From Desulfobacteraceae bacterium (lineage in GTDB: Bacteria; Desulfobacterota; Desulfobacteria; Desulfobacterales; Desulfosalsimonadaceae), in assembly GCA_014237465.1 (NCBI GenBank), contig JABZFM010000016.1:24001-84350 (forward strand): a stretch of DNA of 60,350 nt, read 5' to 3'. Positions 45,975-54,019 of this stretch are shown in pieces. The translations under genes were made by a program, and so were the position numbers. The notes under the pieces are model-generated. The model was not told where the DNA came from, did no database searches, and saw nothing but the letters and a program-made list of their open reading frames with translations. Numbering within the stretch: position 1 is the stretch's first letter; each line of letters begins with the position of its first letter.

Positions 45975-48900
45975 ATGATTACTTTCAAGCTTAACGGACA
46001 AACAGTTCAAGGCGAGGAAGGCCAATACATTATCCATGTGGCTGAAAAATACGGGGTTGATATCCCGACCCTTTGCAATCACAAGGCTCTTGAACCGGCT
46101 GGCATGTGCCGGATATGTACGGTGGAACTTTTTGACGGACGACGATCCCGTTTCGTCACTTCATGTAATTATCCCATCTGGGAAGGCATGGAAGTCACGA
46201 CCGATTCGGAACTGGTTCGCGAAGGCCGGAAACTGATTGTTGAAATGCTGCTGGCCCGTTGCCCGGAAGTACCTGCCGTACAGAAACTGGCAGATGATTA
46301 TGGAATTAAAGAGATACGTTTTAAAAAAGGCGATGACACCTGTATTCTATGTGGTCTCTGCACACGTGTCTGTGAAAAAATGGGCGCCAAGGCCATCAGC
46401 CTGACCGGCCGCGGTGTGGACATGAAAGTCGACACCCCCTATCACCTGATCACGGACGCCTGTATCGGTTGCGGTGCCTGTGCATCGCTCTGTCCGACGG
46501 GACACATTACATTAGACAAGATTAATACCGAGCACACCAATTTAAATACGCAACTAATCCCTTCGGAATACGAAATGGGACTCAAAGGACGCAAACCGAT
46601 TTATGTCCCGTATGCCCAGGCAGTACCGAACACGCCGGCAATTGATCGGGATGTGTGCGTGCACTTTAAAACCGGCGGCTGTCAAATCTGTACGGAATTC
46701 TGCGGTGTTGACGCTATCAATCACGACATGGAAGACGAGATTGTGGAACTGGAAGTGGGATCCATTATTCTGGCACCGGGATTCAAACCATTTGATCCTT
46801 CCCAGTTTGACGTATATGGTTATTCAAAACACCCGAATGTCATTACCTCTATGGAAATGGAACGGTATTTGTCCGCTTCCGGTCCCACCGGCGGCCATCT
46901 GATTCGTCCTTCCGATCATCAGGAACCTAAAAAAATCGCGTGGTTTCAGTGTGTCGGTTCCCGGGATTTAAACCGGTGCGACAATTCTTACTGTTCTTCC
47001 GTCTGCTGCATGTACGCGATAAAGGAAGCAACCATTGCCAAGGAACATGCGGGTGAAAATCTGGACTGTGCCATCTTTTTCATGGACATGAGAACGCCGG
47101 GCAAGGAATTCGAACGATTTTATGAAAATGCGAAGGAAAAACACGGGGTACGTTTTGTGCGAAGCCGGGTACACACCATTGATCCGCTTCCCGGCGGCAA
47201 TGAGCTCTCCCTCCGGTATGTAACGGAAGACGGAAAAGCGATAACAGAAGAATTTGACATGATTGTCCTTTCCATCGGCCTTGAGACACCACCGGAACTC
47301 GTTGATCTTGCCGGCCGACTGAATATTGAGCTGACGCCCGGCAACTTTGCTAAAACCGATTCATTTAATCCGGTTGCCACTTCCCGGGATGGAATTTTTG
47401 TCTGTGGCGCATTCCAGGGCCCCAAGGATATCCCCCAGTCGGTTATTGATGCCAGTGCGGCTGCCGCGGCTGCCGGTGAAATGCTCACCATCGCCAGAAA
47501 CACCATGACCAAAAAGAAAGACATTGTCCCGGAAACCAACATTGTGGGTGAACGTCCGAAAATCGGTGTTTTTGTATGTAAATGCGGCACCAACATCGCC
47601 GGTGTCGTCGATGTTCCGGCTGTTCGCGATTATGCCGCCAACCTCCCCTATGTGGAATATGTTAACGACAACCTGTATTCATGTTCCCAGGACACCCAGG
47701 AAACAATGGCCCAGATTATTCAGCAGAAAAATCTGAATCGGGTGGTTGTTGCCGCCTGTACCCCCAAAACTCACGAACCGTTGTTCCAGGAAACCCTGAT
47801 TAATGCGGGTCTGAATAAATACCTCTTTGAAATGACGAATATCCGTAATCACGATTCATGGGTGCATAAAAACAATCCGGAGCTGGCGACCGAAAAGGCC
47901 AAGGACCTGGTTCGGATGGCCGTGGCCAAGGTCGCTCTTATGGAACCGCTTATAGAGACGGAATTAACAGTCAACCAGACGGCGATGGTCATCGGCGGCG
48001 GCATTTCAGGATTAACCGCTTCGAAAAGCCTTGCTGACCAGGGATATGAAACCCATTTGATTGAGCAGAATTCCCAGTTAGGCGGTCAGGCGGTCAACCT
48101 TTTTCATACCGCCCAGGGAGATAATATCCAGCAGAGACTGTCGGAACTGATCAATTCCGTTGAAAAAAACGATAATGTCAAAATTCATTTGGACACGAAA
48201 ATATCGAATGTGGACGGCTTTGTCGGCAACTTTACCTCTACTTTATCATCCAACGGCAGTACACAGGAACTTGAACACGGCATTGCAGTTCTGGCGACCG
48301 GCGCCGCTCCCTATACCCCGACGGAATATGATTATGGAAAAAACCCGAAAATTCTGACCACCCTTGAGCTGGACCAGAAATTGATTGCCGATGATCCCAT
48401 GCTCAAAAAATTGAATTCAGCAGTATTTATCCAGTGTGTCGGGTCAAGGGAACCGGAACGACAATACTGTTCACGGGTCTGCTGTACCCATTCCATTGAA
48501 AATGCCCTGGAACTCAAAAAACTGAATCCGGACATGAACGTCTATATCCTTTATCGTGATATCCGGACTTATGGTGAAAAAGAATACCTGTACCGTCAGG
48601 CAAGGGAAACGGGGGTGATCTTTATCCGCTATTCTCTGGATGATAAACCGCTGGTTGCTGCCAAAGACGGCAATATTACCGTAACCGTCACAGATCATGT
48701 ACTGGGTCGCCCCATGGAACTTGATGTGGATATGGTCGCTCTTGCAACCGCCATTATACCGTATGGTGATGAAAAGCTGGCCAATTTCTTTAAGGTTCCC
48801 ATGAACGAAGACGGCTTTTTTATTGAAAAACACGCAAAACTCGGACCTTCGGAATTTGCAACAGATGGTACGTTCCTCTGCGGGATGGCGCACTATCCCA

Positions 48901-49232
48901 AACCGATTGACGAATCCATCGCCCAGGCAAAAGCGGCATCCTCACGCGCCGTAACCCTTCTGTCTCAAAAAACCATTTTCAGCAGTGGTACCATCGCTGA
49001 AGTGGAACCGATGAAATGCGCGGCCTGCGGTGTTTGCGTATCCGTCTGTCCATACAGCGCACCTGCTTTTAATGAAGAAGGCCGTTTTGCCGGAAAAGCA
49101 GAGATCAACCCGGTGCTTTGCAAGGGCTGCGGTCTCTGCGTCGCTTCCTGCCGATCCGGTGCAATTCATTTGAAAGGATTTGACACAGACCAGATCTTTT
49201 CCCAGATTTTTGAACTTGAAGAAGCGATTTGA
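45975..49232 (+). CDS. hdrA: NuoG-head/HdrA-part/HdrA fusion protein
   Basis: 1085 residues. The head has a [2Fe-2S] site (Cys34, 45, 48, 64) and two [4Fe-4S] motifs (CILCGLCTRVC at 123-133; [12 protein letters not shown] at 163-174). HdrA module I (about 204-510) starts at RKPIYVPYAQAVPN and has CQICTEFCGVDA and SYCSSVCCMYAIK, but lacks the FAD-GGG and CxxC/U part. Module II (about 529-1000) is a fuller HdrA with VFVCKCG, VIGGGISGL and YCSRVCC, without the CxxC/U insert. Two [4Fe-4S] motifs close it (1015-1025; 1049-1059). It is probably the flavin hub of the complex. Confidence 0.92.
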   Translation: MITFKLNGQTVQGEEGQYIIHVAEKYGVDIPTLCNHKALEPAGMCRICTVELFDGRRSRFVTSCNYPIWEGMEVTTDSELVREGRKLIVEMLLARCPEVPAVQKLADDYGIKEIRFKKGDDTCILCGLCTRVCEKMGAKAISLTGRGVDMKVDTPYHLITDACIGCGACASLCPTGHITLDKINTEHTNLNTQLIPSEYEMGLKGRKPIYVPYAQAVPNTPAIDRDVCVHFKTGGCQICTEFCGVDAINHDMEDEIVELEVGSIILAPGFKPFDPSQFDVYGYSKHPNVITSMEMERYLSASGPTGGHLIRPSDHQEPKKIAWFQCVGSRDLNRCDNSYCSSVCCMYAIKEATIAKEHAGENLDCAIFFMDMRTPGKEFERFYENAKEKHGVRFVRSRVHTIDPLPGGNELSLRYVTEDGKAITEEFDMIVLSIGLETPPELVDLAGRLNIELTPGNFAKTDSFNPVATSRDGIFVCGAFQGPKDIPQSVIDASAAAAAAGEMLTIARNTMTKKKDIVPETNIVGERPKIGVFVCKCGTNIAGVVDVPAVRDYAANLPYVEYVNDNLYSCSQDTQETMAQIIQQKNLNRVVVAACTPKTHEPLFQETLINAGLNKYLFEMTNIRNHDSWVHKNNPELATEKAKDLVRMAVAKVALMEPLIETELTVNQTAMVIGGGISGLTASKSLADQGYETHLIEQNSQLGGQAVNLFHTAQGDNIQQRLSELINSVEKNDNVKIHLDTKISNVDGFVGNFTSTLSSNGSTQELEHGIAVLATGAAPYTPTEYDYGKNPKILTTLELDQKLIADDPMLKKLNSAVFIQCVGSREPERQYCSRVCCTHSIENALELKKLNPDMNVYILYRDIRTYGEKEYLYRQARETGVIFIRYSLDDKPLVAAKDGNITVTVTDHVLGRPMELDVDMVALATAIIPYGDEKLANFFKVPMNEDGFFIEKHAKLGPSEFATDGTFLCGMAHYPKPIDESIAQAKAASSRAVTLLSQKTIFSSGTIAEVEPMKCAACGVCVSVCPYSAPAFNEEGRFAGKAEINPVLCKGCGLCVASCRSGAIHLKGFDTDQIFSQIFELEEAI

Positions 49233-49240
49233 TAAATAAA

Positions 49241-49370
49241 TTAGATGGCAAAGAAAAAAGCTTCAAATTTAAGGCGCGCAAAACCTGAGTAATGATTAGT
49301 ACTTTTCGTACTTTGAAGCAGCGAAGGATGCAGCGCAACGCAGAAGTTGAGCTTTTTACGAAGCTGTCAA
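49241..49370. repeat. MITE-like element between the HdrA fusion and flxD, copy 4
   Basis: A roughly 130-base element with a right end CTTTTTACGAAGCTGTCAA and a left end ATGGCAAAGAAAAAAGC; the interior matches the rnfC-rnfD copy in reverse orientation. It starts about 9 bases after the fusion gene's stop, inside what otherwise looks like one operon. Confidence 0.7.
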
Positions 49371-49400
49371 GGATAGACGTAAATAAGGAGACATATTGAA

Positions 49401-49835
49401 ATGGCCAAAAATGAACCGAAAATACTAAGCTTTCTCTGCAATTGGTGCAGCTATGGCGCTGCCGATTTAGCCGGCGTCAGCCGGATGGAATATCCGCCCA
49501 ATATTCGCGTGATCCGAATACCGTGCACCGGGCGGATGAGTCCTAAATTTATTCTGGCAGGATTAAGGCAGGGGGCCGACGCTGTCTGGGTCTCCGGCTG
49601 ACATCCCGGCGAATGCTATTACCTGGAAGGTAATTATTACGCACGTCGGAAATTTGCATTAATGAAAAACATGCTGGAACATACGGGTATTGAACCGGGC
49701 CGACTTCATTTTTCATGGATATCATCAGCTGAGTCCACCAAATTTGTGGATGTTGTAACAAAAATTACGGATGAAGTAAAAGCGCTGGATCCGGCAAATA
49801 AAAAATATGTCAAAACCGAACCTAAGGTTGATTAA
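49401..49835 (+). CDS. flxD: Selenoprotein MvhD/FlxD-like [2Fe-2S] subunit (Sec at codon 67)
   Basis: The frame from ATG 49401 (GGAG upstream) reads CNWCSYGAADLAGVSR, RIPCTGRMSPKF, VSG, TGA at 49599, then HPGECYYLEGNYYARRK and ends at TAA 49833. In MvhD proteins this position is Cys (or Sec in some) in the motif xHPGxC, so the product is a 144-residue selenoprotein with likely cluster ligands Cys13, Cys16, Cys42, Sec67 and Cys72. MvhD links an electron donor module to HdrA. The stop overlaps no gene; flxC starts 2 bases later. Confidence 0.9.
49599..49634 (+). promoter_or_regulatory. UGA codon and candidate bacterial SECIS hairpin (FlxD)
   Basis: ATTACC (49618-49623) pairs perfectly with GGTAAT (49629-49634) around loop TGGAA. 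The loop starts 22 bases after the UGA and has G as its second base, both matching the bacterial SECIS pattern. Confidence 0.75.
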
Positions 49836-49836
49836 A

Positions 49837-50784
49837 ATGACGGAATATACGGATAAAATAAAAGAAATCGCAAAACGCGTACTAACTGAAGGCAAAGTTG
49901 AAATGGTCATCGGGTTTCGTGAAGGAAGCGTTCCCATGATGAACCAGCCCCATTATGCCACATCCGCCGAATCAGTTGACGAACTGGTATGGGACTGCAA
50001 TTGCGGCCTCAATCTTGCCAACTATATTACTGATAAAAAAGGGAACATCGGAATCATTGCCAAAGGTTGTGATTCCAGAAATATTGTCACCCATGTGATC
50101 GAAAATAAAATCAAGCGGGATCAGTTATATATTATTGGTGTCCCCTGTACCGGAATGATTGATCATCAAAAAATCAATGCCATGTTCGACCAGGAAATCT
50201 TAACAGTCGAAGAATCCGGTGACAAGATTACAATTACAGGCAACGGGTTTTCTAAAACAATGAGCAAGCAAGAGCTCCTTACCGAAAATTGCGCTGTTTG
50301 CACCCATCGAAACCCGATTGAATATGATGAACTGGCGGGCGACCTTGTTGAAGAGCAAAAAGATGTGGATCCTTACGCATCGGTTACAAAAGTCGAATCC
50401 ATGTCTGCGGATGAAAAATGGAATTATTTTGAGGACCTGCTTTCTCCCTGCATTCGGTGTTACGCATGTCGTAATGCATGTCCGTTGTGCTACTGCCCCA
50501 CCTGTTTTGTGGATGAATCAAGACCCCAGTGGGTGGGAAAAAGCCAGGATCCTACAGATGTGAGAACATTTCATCTGCTAAGGGCATATCATTGTGCCGG
50601 CCGATGTACGGATTGCGGCGCTTGTGAGAGAGTCTGCCCCATGGGGATCAAGATCAGGGAATTTACTAAAAAATTAAACAAAGACTGCCTGGAACTCTAT
50701 GGCTGGGAAGCCGGTCTGTCGCTTGACGAACGCCCGCCTCTGGATACATTTAAAACAGATGACCCGGATGAATTTATTAAGTAA
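49837..50784 (+). CDS. flxC: FlxC-like Fe-S subunit
   Basis: 315 residues. The N-terminal half resembles the F420-hydrogenase beta/FrhB-type fold (GIIAKGCDSRNIV; IIGVPCTGMI; ENCAVCTHRNP). The C-terminal half has ferredoxin-like Cys groups (CIRCYACRNACPLCYCPTC; CTDCGACERVCPMG). This is the pattern of the iron-sulfur subunits of the Flx NADH dehydrogenase that feeds HdrABC. The ATG at 49837, after AAGG, is preferred to an earlier ATG inside flxD. The naming as FlxC rather than FlxB is by general resemblance. Confidence 0.75.
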   Translation: MTEYTDKIKEIAKRVLTEGKVEMVIGFREGSVPMMNQPHYATSAESVDELVWDCNCGLNLANYITDKKGNIGIIAKGCDSRNIVTHVIENKIKRDQLYIIGVPCTGMIDHQKINAMFDQEILTVEESGDKITITGNGFSKTMSKQELLTENCAVCTHRNPIEYDELAGDLVEEQKDVDPYASVTKVESMSADEKWNYFEDLLSPCIRCYACRNACPLCYCPTCFVDESRPQWVGKSQDPTDVRTFHLLRAYHCAGRCTDCGACERVCPMGIKIREFTKKLNKDCLELYGWEAGLSLDERPPLDTFKTDDPDEFIK

Positions 50785-50822
50785 TCATTGATGATAAAAA
50801 TATTTTTCACACAATTTTTAAT

Positions 50823-50975
50823 TTGACGATTTCGTAAAAAGTAACCGATGGCTAAGTTAAAAGTTCCATATACAAGGCGTAGCGATTTTTCAGAATTGAA
50901 ATAATACATGCAGTATATTGAAAGACTGAAAAACCGCTACAACGCAGTAGATGGGACTTTTAACGACGCCATCAA
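50823..50975. repeat. MITE-like element between flxC and flxB, copy 5
   Basis: A 153-base element with left end TTGACGATTTCGTAAAAAGT and right end ACTTTTAACGACGCCATCAA. Its right 48 bases are the exact reverse complement of the left 48 bases of the copy at 23136-23289. It opens a 212-base gap in the middle of the flx genes. Confidence 0.8.
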
Positions 50976-50996
50976 ATATTGATAAGGGCAAAACTT

Positions 50997-52070
50997 ATGA
51001 AGCTCATCAAAATTGACCAACAAAGCTGGGCCGCCGGAATCGAGAAAGTAAAATCCGATTATCGCGTTTTTGGTCCTGTTAAAGAAAAAAACGATCATGA
51101 GTTTAAATTATTGGAACAAAATGAAATGCCGGATGTAAATTGTCAGAACACACGGCTTTCACCCAAATCCATCATATATCCACAGTCCCAGGTGATGTTT
51201 ACCTACAGTCTTGATGAAAGTAAAGATGACTGCCGCATCATGAAGGAAGTGGAAAATGTCAAATCGCCCATGGCGATCATTGGTGTACGGCCCTGTGATG
51301 CACTGGCATTTCCCATTGTCCGCCGGAACTTTGACTCACCGGAATACCAGGACACCTATTGGATCAAGGCGTATGAAGCGACCACATTTGTCGGCCTTGC
51401 CTGCAATTCGGCCTGCGGCACCTGCTTCTGTACATCCGCCGGCACCGGACCGTTCGGTGAAGAAGGCCTGGACGTTCTAATGATTGCCGACGGTGATGAC
51501 TTGTATGCAAAGTCCATTACTGCCAAAGGTGAGTCGTTTATCCAGGCAGCCGGATGGACAACGGAAGCCGAATCCGCTGTTGATTCAAAAATTGATGAAC
51601 TGAAAACAGCTGCGGAATCCAGCATCAATTCTTCAGTCGCGACAGATAAGATTAAAAACAAAACAATCCTTGAACTCTATGATGCCCCTTTCTGGGAAGA
51701 AGAAGCGTTTGCCTGCATTAATTGCGGCACATGCACGTATGTCTGCCCGACGTGCTGGTGCTTTGATGTTCAGGATGAAACCCATGGGAAATCCGGAATC
51801 CGGATGCGAAACTGGGACAGTTGTATGTTCCCTTTGTTTACGCACCACGCATCCGGGCATAACCCGAGAAATGTTAAGTATGAACGGCTCCGGCAGCGTT
51901 TCATGCACAAATTGAAATACTACGTGGATAAATACGATAACGGCATTCAATGTGTTGGGTGTGGACGATGTATTCGCCTCTGTCCGGTCAATATTGATAT
52001 ACGAAAAATATGCTACAAAATGAACAGCTTTGACGCCGAAAGCTGCGTCTGCGAAGCAACATCGTCTTAG
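50997..52070 (+). CDS. flxB: FlxB-like [4Fe-4S] subunit (AsrA-type)
   Basis: 357 residues. IIGVRPCDALAF and GLACNSACGTCFCTSAG in the first half, then two ferredoxin motifs (CINCGTCTYVCPTC; CVGCGRCIRLCP) at the C-terminal side. This is the AsrA/sulfhydrogenase-beta type found in FlxB. It probably shuttles electrons from FlxA toward FlxD and HdrA. The ATG at 50997 is preferred to an upstream in-frame ATG that lies close to the repeat element. flxA follows after 16 bases. Confidence 0.8.
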   Translation: MKLIKIDQQSWAAGIEKVKSDYRVFGPVKEKNDHEFKLLEQNEMPDVNCQNTRLSPKSIIYPQSQVMFTYSLDESKDDCRIMKEVENVKSPMAIIGVRPCDALAFPIVRRNFDSPEYQDTYWIKAYEATTFVGLACNSACGTCFCTSAGTGPFGEEGLDVLMIADGDDLYAKSITAKGESFIQAAGWTTEAESAVDSKIDELKTAAESSINSSVATDKIKNKTILELYDAPFWEEEAFACINCGTCTYVCPTCWCFDVQDETHGKSGIRMRNWDSCMFPLFTHHASGHNPRNVKYERLRQRFMHKLKYYVDKYDNGIQCVGCGRCIRLCPVNIDIRKICYKMNSFDAESCVCEATSS

Positions 52071-52086
52071 CAAAGGGGGGTTATAA

Positions 52087-52932
52087 GTGCAAAATCCATA
52101 TTTACCATATCCGGTTCGCATTGATGAAATTATTACCGAAACCGAGGATAAAAGTTTAAAAACATTTAAATTTGTCTTTCTGAATCCAGCGGATGAAGAA
52201 AAATTTGTTTATGAATCCGGCCAGTTTGGAGAGCTTTCGATTCCCGGCCAGGGTGAAATCCCCATCGGTATTGCTTCATCTCCTGCGGAAAAAGGATTTA
52301 TCAAATTTACCGTATTCAAGACCGGAAAAGTCACCTCTTACCTTCATGCCATGAAGGAAGGTGAAATTATGGGTGTCCGGGGACCTTTGGGACATCCTTT
52401 TCCATGGAAAACCTTAGAAGGCAAAAATATTGTCATCATCGGCGGCGGATTTGCTTTTACCACCCTGCGATCATCGATTATAAGTATTCTGGATCCGGCG
52501 AATCGTTCCAAATTTAAGGACATTCATGTAATTTACGGTGCCCGTTCCCCCGGCATGCTCTTATACAAGGATGAACTTTCCGCATGGGCCCAACGGGATG
52601 ATATCAATATGCATATCACTGTTGACGGAACAGATGACCCGGACTGGAAATACCTGACCGGTTTTGTTCCCACGATCACGGAACAAAAAGCGCCTCCGGG
52701 AAGCGACGACACATATGCAATCATTTGCGGTCCCCCGATCATGATCAAATTTACCCAGCCGGTGTTAGACAACCTGGGATACAGTTATGACAATATCATC
52801 ATGTCACTGGAAAACAGAATGAAATGCGGTATCGGTATCTGCGGCCGATGCAATATCGGAAAAGAGTTTGTCTGCAAAGACGGACCTGTGTTTACCCTTT
52901 CGCAACTCAACGAGATGCCGAAAGAATATTAA
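52087..52932 (+). CDS. flxA: FlxA-like FAD/NAD(P)H-binding subunit (AsrB/HydG-type)
   Basis: 281 residues of the ferredoxin-reductase fold. The FAD region has IPIGIASSP; the NAD(P) domain has VIIGGGFAFTTLRSS; and a C-terminal [2Fe-2S] site reads MKCGIGICGRCNIG with a later Cys (FVCKDGPVF). It is the pyridine-nucleotide entry subunit of the Flx module and resembles AsrB and sulfhydrogenase gamma. The start is GTG, preceded by AAAGGGGGG. It is the last gene before the dsrC promoter region. Confidence 0.82.
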   Translation: MQNPYLPYPVRIDEIITETEDKSLKTFKFVFLNPADEEKFVYESGQFGELSIPGQGEIPIGIASSPAEKGFIKFTVFKTGKVTSYLHAMKEGEIMGVRGPLGHPFPWKTLEGKNIVIIGGGFAFTTLRSSIISILDPANRSKFKDIHVIYGARSPGMLLYKDELSAWAQRDDINMHITVDGTDDPDWKYLTGFVPTITEQKAPPGSDDTYAIICGPPIMIKFTQPVLDNLGYSYDNIIMSLENRMKCGIGICGRCNIGKEFVCKDGPVFTLSQLNEMPKEY

Positions 52933-52964
52933 TTTTATATTTGTTATTATAATAAGGCATTATA

Positions 52965-53006
52965 CAATATCAAAATTATGAGATGAATTTCATAATTTTG
53001 ATATTG
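52965..53006. promoter_or_regulatory. 16-base inverted repeat before dsrC
   Basis: CAATATCAAAATTATG (52965-52980) and CATAATTTTGATATTG (52991-53006) are perfect inverted repeats with a 10-base spacer. The right arm overlaps the TTGACA at 53004. It could be an operator for dsrC or the end hairpin of the flx transcript; there is no T tract, which favours an operator. Confidence 0.7.
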
Positions 53007-53030
53007 ACAATAAATTTGTTTTCATATATC
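53004..53030 (+). promoter_or_regulatory. Candidate sigma-70 promoter of dsrC
   Basis: TTGACA (53004-53009) with an AT-rich spacer and TATATC (53025-53030) at a 15-base spacing, slightly short. It lies about 85 bases before the dsrC ATG, in a 180-base gap after flxA. Together with the palindrome it suggests dsrC has its own controlled promoter. Confidence 0.5.
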
Positions 53031-53112
53031 TGGTTTATTTACTCTAATATCTACAAATAGAAGGCAAGAGATAAGCCAAATAATATATTAATTTTTAAAG
53101 GAGGAATATTCC

Positions 53113-53430
53113 ATGGCATTAGTAGAATTTGAAGGTAGCTCATTTAATGTAGACGAAGATGGATTCATTGAAGATTTCGCAGCATATAACGAATCTTGGG
53201 TACAATTGGTAAAAAAAGAAGAAGGTATTGATGAATTAAATGAAGAACACTGGAAAGTCATCAATGTTTTACAGGATTACTACAAGAAAAACGGTATTGC
53301 ACCGATGGTTCGAATTCTGTCCAAGCTGACCGGTTTCAAACTGAAACACATCTATGAACTGTTTCCGTCAGGCCCGGGCAAAGGAGCTTGTAAAATGGCC
53401 GGATTACCGAAACCGACCGGCTGTGTATAA
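53113..53430 (+). CDS. dsrC: DsrC sulfur-carrier protein
   Basis: 105 residues. DsrC carries sulfur from dissimilatory sulfite reductase as a trisulfide on two conserved C-terminal Cys. Both are present: GACKMAGLPKPTGCV, with the penultimate Cys in the swinging arm. AAAGGAGG precedes the ATG. Codon use looks A/T-rich, as is common for highly expressed small proteins. It is monocistronic, between its own promoter and a strong terminator, immediately downstream of the Hdr/Flx genes. Its heterodisulfide is a known type of Hdr substrate. Confidence 0.97.
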   Translation: MALVEFEGSSFNVDEDGFIEDFAAYNESWVQLVKKEEGIDELNEEHWKVINVLQDYYKKNGIAPMVRILSKLTGFKLKHIYELFPSGPGKGACKMAGLPKPTGCV

Positions 53431-53460
53431 TTAGATTTCTCTACTTATGATTATGTATAA

Positions 53461-53488
53461 AGCCCTGCTGTTACAGCAGGGCTTTTTG
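53461..53488 (+). terminator. Rho-independent terminator of dsrC
   Basis: AGCCCTGCTG pairs perfectly with CAGCAGGGCT around a three-base loop and is followed by TTTTT, 30 bases after the dsrC stop. Confidence 0.95.
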
Positions 53489-53626
53489 CATTTGATGCAC
53501 CCCTTCACAGAATCGCTTCTTTTGGGAATTTTATTTAAATGGTGATCCTATCCTGCTGCAAATTTCTCCTATAACCCCATACCATATCACTGATATTTCC
53601 TACAATAAATTGATCGGGAGACAATG

Positions 53627-54019
53627 ATGAAGCTGACTGTTACCTCACGGAACAAAACACAATTCATCGATATTACATCTGATATTCAGAATAAAATCAA
53701 AGCCCATGGAATTGAAAACGGACTATGCTTCGTGTTTGTTCCACACACAACTGCCGGAATAACCATCAACGAGAATGCCGACCCGTCAGTCCAATCCGAT
53801 ATGTTAAACGTATTTAACACAATTATTCCCTGGAAACTGGATTACAGACATCTGGAAGGCAACTCTCCGGCCCATGTTAAATCATCACTTGTGGGGGCTT
53901 CTGAAATAATCGCCATCGAAAACGGACAGCTTGTTCTGGGCACATGGCAGGGAGTCTATTTCTGTGAATTTGACGGCCCGCGCACAAGATATGTTAACAT
54001 CAAATTTATAAAAGAATAA
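53627..54019 (+). CDS. yjbQ: YjbQ/UPF0047 family protein
   Basis: 130 residues with the UPF0047 signature: HTTAGITINENADPSVQSD and the closing FCEFDGPRTRYVNIKF. Members have been linked to secondary thiamine-phosphate synthase activity, but the true role is unsettled. The second of two adjacent ATGs has the better spacing from GGGAG. Its stop overlaps the next gene's ATG by one base, giving an operon yjbQ-ahb-nitrilase. Confidence 0.92.
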   Translation: MKLTVTSRNKTQFIDITSDIQNKIKAHGIENGLCFVFVPHTTAGITINENADPSVQSDMLNVFNTIIPWKLDYRHLEGNSPAHVKSSLVGASEIIAIENGQLVLGTWQGVYFCEFDGPRTRYVNIKFIKE

